Assembly (NCBI RefSeq): GCF_000188155.2
Contig: NZ_KE124774.1
Span: forward strand, 3,230,356-3,294,355
Length of the DNA: 64,000 nt
DNA from: Methylocystis sp. ATCC 49242
Lineage (GTDB): Bacteria; Pseudomonadota; Alphaproteobacteria; Rhizobiales; Beijerinckiaceae
Direction of reading: 5' to 3'
Position 1 is the stretch's first letter; each line of letters begins with the position of its first letter. A program made the translations under genes and the position numbers. The notes under the pieces were generated by a model that saw only the letters and a program-made list of their open reading frames with translations, was not told where the DNA came from and made no database searches. Of the stretch, positions 25,449 through 34,397 are shown piece by piece.

Positions 25449-25502
25449 CCCGCGCTTCTTTCCTTACGCCTGCCTCACCGCCTGTATCGTTGAAAATTCG
25501 CG

Positions 25503-25586
25503 TTAGATCATCGATATTTTGAAAAAAAAGATAAGGAACACCACCATCGCCACAGCAGCCAGTCGGAGAAGATTCACCGAGTCCAT
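25503..25586 (-). CDS. Possible 27-residue membrane peptide
   Basis: The frame reads MDSVNLLRLAAVAMVVFLIF followed by FFKISMI and a TAA at 25505-25503. AAAGGA lies 8 bases before the ATG, a good ribosome site. Nearly the whole peptide is one hydrophobic helix. Such peptides often modulate a larger membrane protein, but no partner is obvious; it lies between a methyltransferase and a PD40 protein. A chance frame is also possible. Confidence 0.35.
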   Translation of the reverse strand: MDSVNLLRLAAVAMVVFLIFFFKISMI

Positions 25587-25657
25587 AGGAGCATTCCTTT
25601 TGTTGACGAAGTTGATTTGCGCCGCTGTGACGCACCGACCGTAAAAGAGAATCTTCG

Positions 25658-26707
25658 TCAAAGTTTCGATCGCCCTGCCGCGAGCAAATTGGGTGGAGGG
25701 CCCATCGGCTCAAAGTTTTTCAAGAGCGGCACGTCGTCCTTCGCGACCCAGCGCAACTCCATGTCATAGCTGCCTTGCGGGCCCCAGCCGCCAGTGAACA
25801 TCTTGCCGTCGGGCGTGAAGGTCCAGCACATCTCCTCGCCGCTGGTGTTGATTCCATCGCCGAGATTCAGTGGCTCCTGCCATTCACCCTCGGCGTTCTG
25901 ATAGGAAATCCACTCGTCATGGCCGCCGCGTGTTCCCATGTCGGCCCGCGTGCTGGTGACGATGAGCGCCTTCCCGTCCTTCGAGAGTCCGGTCCAGTGC
26001 ATGTGGTCGCGGTAGGGCGAGTTGATGCGCGTTCCGAGGCTCTCAGGCTTTTGCCAGACACCGTTCTTCTTCTCGACTTTCCAGATATCGCTGTCTTGCG
26101 TGACGCCTGGCTGCTGATAATTGAAGTAGATCAGGCTGTCCGACGCAATGATCGGGCAGTGTTCTTCGCCCGTCTCGGTATTGATGTGCGGCAGTTCGGG
26201 AACGTCGTTCCAGTTGCGCGCCGCCTGCCAGACGCCGTTGACCTTCTCCACGACCCAGAGGTCGCCTGTCGCGAGGTTTCCTGCCTTGTAGCGCGTGAAA
26301 TAGATCACATTGCCGTCGTCTGAGAGCGCCGGCTCAAGCTCCCAGTCGGCCGTATTGATGTTCGGCCCGACATGCGGGTCGATGCTGGGACCAAGCTGGA
26401 CAGGCTCCTGCCAGACCCCGTCGACATTGCGGGCCATCCAGACGTCGAAATCATAACGTGTGCCGGACTTCACGCTGCCGGGTCGAGTGGAGGTGAACAG
26501 CGCAGTCTTCCCATCGGCGCTATAGGTGATCTCCATATTCGTGCCGGGCGAGGAAAGCCCACCGCCCATCATCTTGGTCAAAGGGGCTGCGCCGCCCTCC
26601 GACCTGTTGGGCGCGGACCCTCCGCCCATCGCGTTAGCCGGGACATTCATGAGCCCAAGAGCGAAAAGCGTCCCGCCCAGATGTTTCCAGGAGCGGTGAA
26701 GTTTCAT
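25658..26707 (-). CDS. Secreted PD40 (TolB-like beta-propeller) protein
   Basis: From the ATG at 26707 the 349-residue protein has a signal peptide ending VPANA, then a Gly-rich linker with AMGGGSAPN. Repeated WD40-like PD40 units follow: MEITYSADGKTALFTSTRPG, PALSDDGNVIYFTR and GLSKDGKALIVTSTRA, each with the S-x-DGK turn. These form a beta-propeller like the C-terminal half of TolB. Such proteins often bind partners or ligands in the periplasm; the role here is unknown. A start at 26722 is also possible. It appears to be monocistronic. Confidence 0.75.
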   Translation of the reverse strand: MKLHRSWKHLGGTLFALGLMNVPANAMGGGSAPNRSEGGAAPLTKMMGGGLSSPGTNMEITYSADGKTALFTSTRPGSVKSGTRYDFDVWMARNVDGVWQEPVQLGPSIDPHVGPNINTADWELEPALSDDGNVIYFTRYKAGNLATGDLWVVEKVNGVWQAARNWNDVPELPHINTETGEEHCPIIASDSLIYFNYQQPGVTQDSDIWKVEKKNGVWQKPESLGTRINSPYRDHMHWTGLSKDGKALIVTSTRADMGTRGGHDEWISYQNAEGEWQEPLNLGDGINTSGEEMCWTFTPDGKMFTGGWGPQGSYDMELRWVAKDDVPLLKNFEPMGPPPNLLAAGRSKL

Positions 26708-27110
26708 GCAGCTACCTGCCATTCGCTTGATTGCTGAGGTAACGCTTCTCCAACTTATCAGCGTCCCTCGCAAGCGACTTTGTCACGTTGACGAAACAGT
26801 ATTCTCGCCATGTCGGTCTGGGGACGGCCAGCTGTGGCGCTTACGGTGAGGTGACAGCTCATGGTCGAAATCAGGAAGGAGGCGATCGCGCTTGGTGGCG
26901 AGGATGCATGCCTCTCGGGGCGCCGTCATCTTGCGGCCGACGGGGCCTCCCGTCACGACATCGTCAGTGCGCGAAGCAGGACCATTGCGCCAAGAACAAG
27001 CAACGCGAAGCTTTAACGAACAGAATGACTTTTACGGGTCAAAAGCGGTCATCCAGCGACTATCTCGACCACAACATGAAACTATGCGAAGCCGGATCGA
27101 CGCGCGCGTC
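26708..27110. other. Intergenic stretch without a recognisable gene
   Basis: These 403 bases separate the PD40 gene (minus) from the stop of ndvA (minus). The longest plausible plus-strand frame, 26861-27016 (51 residues, start ATG), shows no family features and has AT/GC use unlike the core genes. I see no RNA gene, repeat or clear terminator. It may be relic sequence, and it must contain the promoter for the PD40 gene. Confidence 0.4.
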
Positions 27111-28928
27111 TCACCCCGCCCGCACCTGCGGGGCCGTCGCCTCATGCACGCCGTCGAGCGGCGTCGTCGGCGTCGTGGGCTCGGTCATGAATTGCGCCGC
27201 CGCCAGCGTCGCGAAGCGCCCGCCCTTTTCGACGAGCGTCTCGAAGGAGCCGCTCTCGACGATCTCGCCCTGATCGAAGACGAGGATCACGTCCGCATTG
27301 CGCACCGTCGCGAGACGATGGGCGATGACGAAGGTCGTGCGTCCCTTGGTCGCCGCCTCCAGCGCCTTCTGGATCAGCCGCTCGGTCGTGGCGTCGAGCG
27401 CCGAGGTCGCCTCGTCGAAGACCATGATCGGCGGGTCCTTCAGCAGCGCGCGGGCGATGGAGAGGCGCTGGCGCTCGCCGCCCGAGAGCGATCGGCCGCG
27501 CTCGCCCACGCGCGTCTCGCGTCCGTCGCTCTGGCGCGAGACGAATTCCGTCGCCTGCGCCAGTTGCAGCGCGCGGGCGACTTCCTCATCCGTCGCGTCC
27601 GGATTGCCGATGCGCAGGTTTTCCTCGATCGTGCGGGCGAAGAGCATGGGCTCCTGAAACACCACGCCGATGTTGCGCCGAAGCGAGACGAGCGTGAAGT
27701 CGCGGATGTCGACGCCGTCGATCTTCACCGCGCCCTCGTCGGGATCGAAGACGCGGTGAAGCAGGCCGAGCGTCGTCGATTTGCCGGAGCCCGTGGAGCC
27801 GACGAGCGCGATGGTCTGGCCGGGCTTGGCCGAGAAGCTCACATTGCGCACCGCCTGCCGGCGCCCGTCATAGGAGAAGGCGACGTTCTCGAAGGAGACG
27901 GCGCCCTTGAGCCTGCCGGCGTCCCGCGCGCCGGGCCGATCGGCGACGGCGGGCTTGGTGTCGAGCACGTCGAAGAAGTCCTTGATCTTCGCCGACTGCT
28001 GGAACAGCACATTGACGAAGCCCACGACCTGCTCGAGACGGCCGATGAGCATGGTCGCGAAATTCATGAAGGTGACGATCTCGCCGATCGTGGCGAGGCC
28101 GTGCAGGTGCAGATAGGTTCCGAGCAGGAAGATCGCGAGAATGGTCAGCGTCGCCGAGGCGCGGCTCGCGACCACGACCAGCGCCCACCACGACAACACG
28201 GGAATCTGCGCCGCGAGCACGTCGTCGATGATGCGGTTGAGCGCCTGCGACTCGCTTTCGATCCGCGTGAAGCTCTGCACGACCGGAATATTGCCGAGCG
28301 TGTCGGAGGCGTGTTCGGCCAGCGAGGAGTTGTAGCGCTCGACCAGCCCCTGCAGATGCTCGGTGCGCCTGAGCACGAAGCTCGTCGCGAAATAGAAGAC
28401 GGCGACGAGAACCATCAGCAGCGCGCCGAGGCGCCAGTTCACCAGCAGCGTCGCCGGCAAAAGGATGAAAAGCGCGACGAAGGAGGCGCAGTTCTCGCGG
28501 AAGAAGGACAGCCAGAGGCCGAACATTGCGGCGCCGCCGTCGAGCATCGTCTTCAGCAGCCGGCCCGAATGCACATTGGTGTGGAAGGTCAGCGGCAGAT
28601 TCAGCACATGGTCGAAATAATCCGACATCACCGCGAGCCGGCGCCGATGCGCGAGCCGGTCGGCGTTGAGGCCGACGAGGATCGCGCCGCCGATGGAGAA
28701 GATGCCGAAAGCGGCCCAGGCGGCGACGAGCGGCAGAAGGTCGCCCCAGGTCAGCGTCTCGCCCGGCGCCTGCGCGCGGGTCATGCGGTCGATGATGCGG
28801 CCGAAGAGCAGCGGCTCGGCGAATTGCGCGACGGCGAGCGCCAGATTGGCGACCACGAGGATCATCACAAGCCGCGCCTGCGGCCGCAACAGGCCGAGGA
28901 CGCGGGCGTAGATGGAAAGAACCGACAT
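27111..28928 (-). CDS. ndvA: Glucan exporter ABC transporter, ATPase/permease fusion (NdvA/ChvA-like)
   Basis: The 605-residue protein has an N-terminal ABC exporter membrane domain (about residues 15-310, six hydrophobic helices). The nucleotide-binding domain carries Walker A GSTGSGKSTTLG (about 372), signature LSGGERQRLSIARALL, Walker B IMVFDEATSALD, and the H-loop VIAHRLATV. The half-transporter layout and the VYARVLGLLRP-like start are those of the NdvA/ChvA family, which exports cyclic beta-1,2-glucan to the periplasm. Transport specificity is inferred by family only; ndvB, the glucan synthase, is not in the window. Confidence 0.8.
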   Translation of the reverse strand: MSVLSIYARVLGLLRPQARLVMILVVANLALAVAQFAEPLLFGRIIDRMTRAQAPGETLTWGDLLPLVAAWAAFGIFSIGGAILVGLNADRLAHRRRLAVMSDYFDHVLNLPLTFHTNVHSGRLLKTMLDGGAAMFGLWLSFFRENCASFVALFILLPATLLVNWRLGALLMVLVAVFYFATSFVLRRTEHLQGLVERYNSSLAEHASDTLGNIPVVQSFTRIESESQALNRIIDDVLAAQIPVLSWWALVVVASRASATLTILAIFLLGTYLHLHGLATIGEIVTFMNFATMLIGRLEQVVGFVNVLFQQSAKIKDFFDVLDTKPAVADRPGARDAGRLKGAVSFENVAFSYDGRRQAVRNVSFSAKPGQTIALVGSTGSGKSTTLGLLHRVFDPDEGAVKIDGVDIRDFTLVSLRRNIGVVFQEPMLFARTIEENLRIGNPDATDEEVARALQLAQATEFVSRQSDGRETRVGERGRSLSGGERQRLSIARALLKDPPIMVFDEATSALDATTERLIQKALEAATKGRTTFVIAHRLATVRNADVILVFDQGEIVESGSFETLVEKGGRFATLAAAQFMTEPTTPTTPLDGVHEATAPQVRAG

Positions 28929-29084
28929 CGAAAAGCCCGCAATATGCCCCGTCAGGCGCTCTACAGGGGCGAACGCCCCCGCGCAAGGCCCGGACGCCGC
29001 TTGCGGGCCATCGGCGACGACAGCCCCGCGCAGGCTTGACCGGATACCGTCGCCCCGCGCGGGAAGCGTCGAGAGGCCGCTAGA

Positions 29085-31064
29085 ATGGTGGGATCCCCGG
29101 TGACGTATGGCAGGTCATTTCTGGAGCGGATGCGCAGCCTGTTCGCGGCTCCGGCCGACCCGCACGCCGCCGAGCGATTGCAGGAGGAGCAACTCGCGGC
29201 AGTGTGGCGAAACACCCCCGGAATGATGGCGGCGAATCTCTGCAACGCGCTGGTGCTGCTCGCCGCGCTCTGGGACACGCCGATGGCGGGCGCGGCGACG
29301 CTCTGGGCGAGCGCGCTGATCGCCGTCGTCGGCTACATTTACCTGCGCGCGCGGCGGCGCGCCCGCAAGCGTCTGACGACCTCGAGGCTGTCCCGCGTCT
29401 CGCGGCGCGCCGTCTTCAACGCGCTCCTTCTGGGCGCGCTCTGGGCGGCTGTCCCCGCTCTGTTTTTCATCGACGCGGACAGCGGCGGCCGGCTCATGGT
29501 CGTCTCGCTCACCGCCGGGATGCTTTTCGGCGGCGCCTTCGCCCTTGCGACCGCTCCGCTCGCGGCGCTGGCCTTCATAAGCCCGATCGTGATTGCTTCC
29601 GAGGCGACGTTTCTGCGCGGCGGCGATCCCGACCACATGCGCATCGCCATCGTGCTGGCGATCTACGTGGCCGTCCTGCTGCGCACGGTCTTCGTCGACG
29701 CGGAAAACCTAAGGAAGCGCGTGCTGACGCATATGGACGCCGAGCAGCAGGCCAGGACGGACGCTCTGACCGGCCTTCCGAACCGCCTGGGCTTCACCGA
29801 CGCCATCGAACGCGAATTCGCGCGCATGTCGCGCACCGGGGCGGGATTCCTGCTGCTTTGCGTCGACCTCGACAATTTCAAGACGATCAACGACCGGCTC
29901 GGCCATCCGGCGGGCGACGAGCTGCTGGTCGCGGCGGCGGAGCGCATGCGCGCCTGCCTGCGGGGCTATGACGTCGTCGCGCGTCTCGGCGGCGACGAAT
30001 TCGCCATAATCGCAAATGGCGTCGACGGTCGGGAAAACGCCGTCGCCCTGGCGGAGCGGATAATTCTCTGTTTCGACGAGTCATTCCTCATCGAGGGCCG
30101 TGAGATCTACGGGGCGGCGAGCGTCGGCGGCGCGCTTGCGCCGATCAACGGCGCCGATCAGCGCGAACTGGTCAAAAGCGCCGACATCGCGCTCTATCAG
30201 GCGAAGCAGCGCGGCGGCTGCTGGCGGCTGTTCGAATCGAACCACGACATGGAATCGCGCGAATCCCGCGCGCTGGAGCTCGATCTGCGGCGCACAATCA
30301 GCCTGCGGCAGCTTGCGCTGGTCTTTCAGCCGATCATCAATGTCGCGACAGGCAGGATCGTCGGATGCGAGGCCTTGCTGCGCTGGAACCACCCGACGCG
30401 GGGACAGGTCGCGCCGTCCCTGTTCATTCCGCTCGCGGAAAAGACCGGGTTCATCGACGAGATCGGGCTATGGGTCATAGAGGAAGCCTGCGCCGCGGCG
30501 GCGCATTTCCCGCCCGATTTTCGCGTGGCGATCAATATTTCCCCTTTGCAGCTGCGCCGGCAGGAGTTTCCCGATTGCGTGTTCGAGGCTCTGACGCGCA
30601 CGCAGGCGGAGCCGAGCAGAATCGAGATTGAAATCACGGAGACGGCGCTACTCGCCGATGACGAGGTTTCGGACGCCGCGATCAGGAAATTGTCGGGCGC
30701 CGGGCTGAGCATCTCGCTCGACGATTTCGGGGCCGGCTATTCGTCGCTCAACTATCTGCGCAAACTGCCGCTGCACAGGGTCAAGATCGACCGCAGCTTC
30801 GTGGGCGACGTGCTCACGAAAAAGGATTGCGCGGCCATCGTCACGGGCGTGACGCGCATGGCCGCGGACCTCGACATGAGGATCGTCGCCGAAGGCGTCG
30901 AAACGCTCGCGCAATTGCAATGGCTGCGAAATGTGGGCTGCAGCGAGGCGCAGGGCTATCTCATCAGCCGGCCGCTGCCGCGCCAGGAGTTTCTCGCCTT
31001 TCTCGCCGCCTGGCGGCCCGACCGGCTGGAGCCGGCGTCCGCCGCGGGCGGAATGCTGCCCTGA
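29085..31064 (+). CDS. Bifunctional GGDEF-EAL cyclic-di-GMP protein
   Basis: The 659-residue protein has an N-terminal membrane domain of several hydrophobic helices (about residues 35-200), a GGDEF domain and an EAL domain. The diguanylate cyclase signature is intact (LGGDEF). RGYD lies five residues upstream and fits the RxxD inhibitory site. The EAL domain keeps CEALLRW, the NISPLQL Asn, EITET, DDFGAGYSSL, VKIDR and EGVET, so phosphodiesterase activity is plausible. It probably sets c-di-GMP levels in response to an unknown signal. It is convergent with ptsH, one base apart. Confidence 0.9.
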   Translation: MVGSPVTYGRSFLERMRSLFAAPADPHAAERLQEEQLAAVWRNTPGMMAANLCNALVLLAALWDTPMAGAATLWASALIAVVGYIYLRARRRARKRLTTSRLSRVSRRAVFNALLLGALWAAVPALFFIDADSGGRLMVVSLTAGMLFGGAFALATAPLAALAFISPIVIASEATFLRGGDPDHMRIAIVLAIYVAVLLRTVFVDAENLRKRVLTHMDAEQQARTDALTGLPNRLGFTDAIEREFARMSRTGAGFLLLCVDLDNFKTINDRLGHPAGDELLVAAAERMRACLRGYDVVARLGGDEFAIIANGVDGRENAVALAERIILCFDESFLIEGREIYGAASVGGALAPINGADQRELVKSADIALYQAKQRGGCWRLFESNHDMESRESRALELDLRRTISLRQLALVFQPIINVATGRIVGCEALLRWNHPTRGQVAPSLFIPLAEKTGFIDEIGLWVIEEACAAAAHFPPDFRVAINISPLQLRRQEFPDCVFEALTRTQAEPSRIEIEITETALLADDEVSDAAIRKLSGAGLSISLDDFGAGYSSLNYLRKLPLHRVKIDRSFVGDVLTKKDCAAIVTGVTRMAADLDMRIVAEGVETLAQLQWLRNVGCSEAQGYLISRPLPRQEFLAFLAAWRPDRLEPASAAGGMLP

Positions 31065-31065
31065 T

Positions 31066-31380
31066 CTATTCTTCCTCGCCGAAGCGGTTGGCGACGAGCG
31101 CCTCCAGCGCGTCGAGCGCTTCCTTCGCCTGCGGGCCGGCGGCGGTCACGGTGATCGTCGAGCCCTTGCCGGCGCCAAGCGTCAGAATGCCCATGATCGA
31201 GCTGCCGCCGACCGTCTCGCCTTCCTTGGAGACGGTGATCTCCGCGTCGAATTTTTCGCAACACTGCACGAATTTGGCCGTTGCGCGGGCGTGCAGGCCC
31301 TTCTTGTTGATGATCGGAAGATCGCGAGACAGGGCGCTTTGCGCAGCCGGCTCCTGCGTGTCGGGCATGAGATCCGTCAT
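31066..31380 (-). CDS. ptsH: HPr family phosphocarrier protein
   Basis: The 104-residue protein carries the phospho-His site in KKGLHARATAKF and the regulatory Ser region GGSSIMGILTLGAG, followed by an acidic tail. HPr takes phosphate from EI and passes it to EIIA; HprK phosphorylates the Ser. Its ATG overlaps the EIIA stop (31380-31377). The residues before about 20 are an extension relative to E. coli HPr. No sugar permease is nearby, so a regulatory role is likely, as in other Hyphomicrobiales. Confidence 0.93.
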   Translation of the reverse strand: MTDLMPDTQEPAAQSALSRDLPIINKKGLHARATAKFVQCCEKFDAEITVSKEGETVGGSSIMGILTLGAGKGSTITVTAAGPQAKEALDALEALVANRFGEEE

Positions 31381-31778
31381 TTCGAATTGAGAACCTTGCT
31401 GGCGATATAAACATATTTGCGGCCGGCGTCCTGCGCCGCCAGAACGGCCTGCTCCAGCGGAGCCGTGTCGCGCACCGAGGCGAGCTTGATGAGCATCGGC
31501 AGGTTCACCCCGGCGAGCACTTCCACCTTGCCGCCGTTCATGACCGAGATCGCGAGATTCGACGGGGTCCCGCCGAACATGTCGGTCAGCAGCACCACGC
31601 CGTCGCCGCTGTCGGATTCGCGAATGGCCTCGATGATGTCGCGCCGGCGGCGCTCCATGTCGTCCTCGGGGCCGATGGAGATCGCGACGAGCTGCTCCTG
31701 GGGGCCCACGACATGTTCGAGCGCGGCGCGAAACTCCGTGGCGAGGTGGCCATGGGTCACCAGGACCATTCCGATCAT
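31377..31778 (-). CDS. PTS EIIA component, mannose family (regulatory)
   Basis: The 133-residue protein has the EIIA-Man fold: MIGMVLVTHGHLATEF with the phosphorylatable His at about residue 10, LTDMFGGTPSNLA and VEVLAGVNLPMLIK. There is no EIIB or EIIC domain, so it is the single-domain form (often called PtsM or ManX) of the incomplete alphaproteobacterial PTS. It sits between hprK and ptsH with a 4-base overlap to ptsH. A 205-base gap separates it from hprK. Confidence 0.9.
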   Translation of the reverse strand: MIGMVLVTHGHLATEFRAALEHVVGPQEQLVAISIGPEDDMERRRRDIIEAIRESDSGDGVVLLTDMFGGTPSNLAISVMNGGKVEVLAGVNLPMLIKLASVRDTAPLEQAVLAAQDAGRKYVYIASKVLNSK

Positions 31779-31983
31779 TCGACCCTACCACTCATGAAGA
31801 CGTCTCGAGCTGCGCAGATGCCTTGGTGACGGATGATATCTTATGCCCGCGGCGGCGGTTCGTCGCCCGCGGCAGCATATACAAGCAAAACCGTCGCGCC
31901 ACTTCTCATTTCGCCAGGCGCCGGACAGGGGCGACATTTTGTGCAACGCGGCGAAATTCGCAAGTAAAAAGAACATTGGCGTA

Positions 31984-32448
31984 TTATTTTATCGTAACTG
32001 ATTGAATAAAATTGAAAATCTGTGCGACTGCGGCGTCGCCGCCGCCCGCGAGGCGCCGTCGCGGCAGGGTAAGGCCGAGCAGTTTCGCGCATTTCTCGTC
32101 CTCCTCCGGATAGCGTTCCGGCGGCCTTTCGGCCTCGCAGAGGTCAACGACCGCATGAATGACGCAAGCGGGCTCATGCGGGATCTCGAGCAGCCCTTCG
32201 CCGCGCGCCTCGATCAATCCGCGAATTGCGGGATGCGGCCGGGCGATCAATCGTCCCCCCAGCGCCTCGATTGCAACGCGGTCGTCGCCGACGAGACGGG
32301 CGAAATCGCCGCGCGCCTGCGCCTGCGCGATCAGCGCGAGGGTGAGCGCGCTTTTCCCCGCGCCGGAGGGGCCGCGCGCCAACAGTCCGCGCTCTCCGAT
32401 GACAAGGGCGTTGGCGTGGATGTGGACGCTCGCCGGCGCGCCGCTCAT
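31984..32448 (-). CDS. hprK: HPr kinase/phosphorylase (short, C-terminal domain form)
   Basis: The 154-residue protein has Walker A RGPSGAGKSALTLAL near residue 25, the LVGDDRVAI strand, and the family signature region IRGLIEARGEGLLEIP. Only the catalytic domain is present; Firmicute HprK is about twice as long. It phosphorylates the Ser of HPr and can reverse the reaction. The ATG overlaps the chvG stop (32448-32445), so it is translated with the two-component system. Confidence 0.93.
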   Translation of the reverse strand: MSGAPASVHIHANALVIGERGLLARGPSGAGKSALTLALIAQAQARGDFARLVGDDRVAIEALGGRLIARPHPAIRGLIEARGEGLLEIPHEPACVIHAVVDLCEAERPPERYPEEDEKCAKLLGLTLPRRRLAGGGDAAVAQIFNFIQSVTIK

Positions 32449-34388
32449 CGCGCCGCCGGCAGCCAGACTACGAATCGCGCGCCGAGCACGACGTCGTTGG
32501 GTTCCGGCTCGTCCGTGCCCTGCGGATGCCGGCGCGTGCGGTTGAGCGCGCGGATGCGCCCGCCATGCGCCTCGATGATCTGGCGCGAGATGGAGAGGCC
32601 GAGGCCGGAGTTCTGCCCGAAGCCCGCCTCCGGGCGGTCGGTGTAGAAACGCTCGAAGACGCGCTCGAAAGCGCCTTCGGGAATCCCCGGCCCGTCGTCG
32701 TCGACGATGATCTCATAGCCCTCGAGCTGGACGCCGCCGGGGCCCTTGGCGCGTTCCGGCCACAGCAGCACGCGCACGCTGCCGCCGGGCGTGGAGAAGG
32801 AGCGGGCGTTGTCGATGAGATTGTTGAAGACCTGGCCGAGCCGCGAATCATGGCCGAGCACGCGCCATCGCCTGCGCGGGGGTTCCGCCGGCGAGGGACG
32901 CATCGTCAATTCGATTTTCACCCCGTCGCCGCGATCGACGGCGCGGGCGACGTCGACGACGGTGAGCAGAGCGGCGGAGAGATCGACGTGATCCATGTCG
33001 GCGCGGGCGAGCTCGGCGTCGAGACGCGAGGCGTCGGAAATATCGCTGATCAGGCGGTCGAGCCGGCCGACGTCGTGCTTGATGATGGCGAGCAGGCGGT
33101 CGCGCGCGGAGTCGGTCTTCGCAATAGGCAATGTCTCGACCGCGCTGCGCAGCGACGTCAGCGGATTCTTGAGCTCATGGGCGACGTCGGCGGCGAAGTG
33201 CTCGATCGCCTCGATGCGGTTGTAAAGCGCGGTCGTCATGTCGCGCAACGCGCCGGAGAGATGGCCGATTTCGTCCTGACGGTCGGAGAAATCGGGAATT
33301 TCCTGACGCGACTTGGCGCCGCGGCGCACGCGCTCGGCCGCCTCGGCGAGGCGGCGCATCGGCTCGGTGATGGTGTTGGTGAAGAAGAGCGACAGCAGCA
33401 GCATCACGCCGGCGGAAACGAGAAAGATGCGGATGATGCCCCAGCGCTCGGTGGCGATGATCGCGTCGATGTCGCCGCCCATCGTCGAGAGCAGCAGCGC
33501 GCCGCGCACGGAGCGGAAGCGCTGCACGGGCACGGCCACGGAGATGATGGTCTCGCCCTTTTCATTCGCGCGAACCACCGAATGGGCGTGGCCCTCGAGC
33601 GCGCTGCCGACTTCGGGATAGGTCTTGCCGTTGCCCATGCCGATGTCTTCGTAGAGCGGCAGTTCCGGACGGCGAACGAGCCGGCGCAGGAAATCGAGCG
33701 AGCGCTGAAGGAAGGACGAGGCGTCGAGCGTCGTCGGCTGTCCGCCCGACGGCGGCAGCTCGAAGCGTAGGATGTTCGAGCGACCCGTGACGGAGCGCGA
33801 ATCGAGCAGCAGGTAGCCGTCGCGGTCATAAATGCGCGCGCGCAGCCGCGTCGGCGAGACGAGACGGCGCAGCAGAGGGCCGACGCGCTCGGGATTGAGC
33901 GAAAATTCGAGCGACGGCTGGCCCTCGCTCGCGCTGGCGCTTTCGCCCGGCGCGAGCTTCAGGAGCTTCTCGGGGTCGATGGTGATGGCGTCGGTGTCGA
34001 CCGTCGCGGACGCGGCGATGGCGGCCGCGATGATCTCGCCCTGCGTCTGCAGGCTCTGCACGCGGGCGTCGATCAGGCCCTCGCGGAACTGGTTGAGATA
34101 GAGAAACCCGCCCAGCAGCGCGACGAGCCCGCCGAGATTGAGCACGACGATGCGCCGCGTGAGCGAGGAGGACAGGTGCGATTGAACGAGGCGCGACAGG
34201 CGCTTCAGCCGCAGGGAGAGCGCGCGCCCCGTCCGCGCCGGACGCGGTTGGGCGACGCGTTCGCTTTGGGCGGGACCGCTTTCTCGCGCCCGAGCCTCGT
34301 CCGGGCGTTTCTCCACGTCGGCGAGGTCGCCGCTGCCGTCGGATGCGCTCATAGCTCGCGTTACCCCTCGCGGGGACGATGGTGACAT
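32445..34388 (-). CDS. chvG: Sensor histidine kinase ChvG/ExoS
   Basis: The 647-residue protein has a charged N-terminal tail, TM1 (about residues 78-97), a periplasmic sensor region of about 240 residues, TM2 (about 340-360), HAMP, and a HisKA domain with H in ADVAHELKNPLTSL. The HATPase_c domain has NNLIDNARSF, VDDDGPGIP and GLGLSISRQI. In Rhizobiaceae, ChvG with ChvI controls exopolysaccharide, motility and envelope-stress genes in response to acid and envelope signals; ExoR, the usual inhibitor, is not in this window. An in-frame ATG at 34352 is an alternative start. Confidence 0.92.
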   Translation of the reverse strand: MSPSSPRGVTRAMSASDGSGDLADVEKRPDEARARESGPAQSERVAQPRPARTGRALSLRLKRLSRLVQSHLSSSLTRRIVVLNLGGLVALLGGFLYLNQFREGLIDARVQSLQTQGEIIAAAIAASATVDTDAITIDPEKLLKLAPGESASASEGQPSLEFSLNPERVGPLLRRLVSPTRLRARIYDRDGYLLLDSRSVTGRSNILRFELPPSGGQPTTLDASSFLQRSLDFLRRLVRRPELPLYEDIGMGNGKTYPEVGSALEGHAHSVVRANEKGETIISVAVPVQRFRSVRGALLLSTMGGDIDAIIATERWGIIRIFLVSAGVMLLLSLFFTNTITEPMRRLAEAAERVRRGAKSRQEIPDFSDRQDEIGHLSGALRDMTTALYNRIEAIEHFAADVAHELKNPLTSLRSAVETLPIAKTDSARDRLLAIIKHDVGRLDRLISDISDASRLDAELARADMDHVDLSAALLTVVDVARAVDRGDGVKIELTMRPSPAEPPRRRWRVLGHDSRLGQVFNNLIDNARSFSTPGGSVRVLLWPERAKGPGGVQLEGYEIIVDDDGPGIPEGAFERVFERFYTDRPEAGFGQNSGLGLSISRQIIEAHGGRIRALNRTRRHPQGTDEPEPNDVVLGARFVVWLPAAR

Positions 34389-34397
34389 GGGCCGGCG

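Noticed and set aside
26861-27016. 51-residue plus-strand frame in the gap upstream of ndvA
   Set aside because: Start and stop exist but there is no ribosome site, conserved motif or neighbour to support it.
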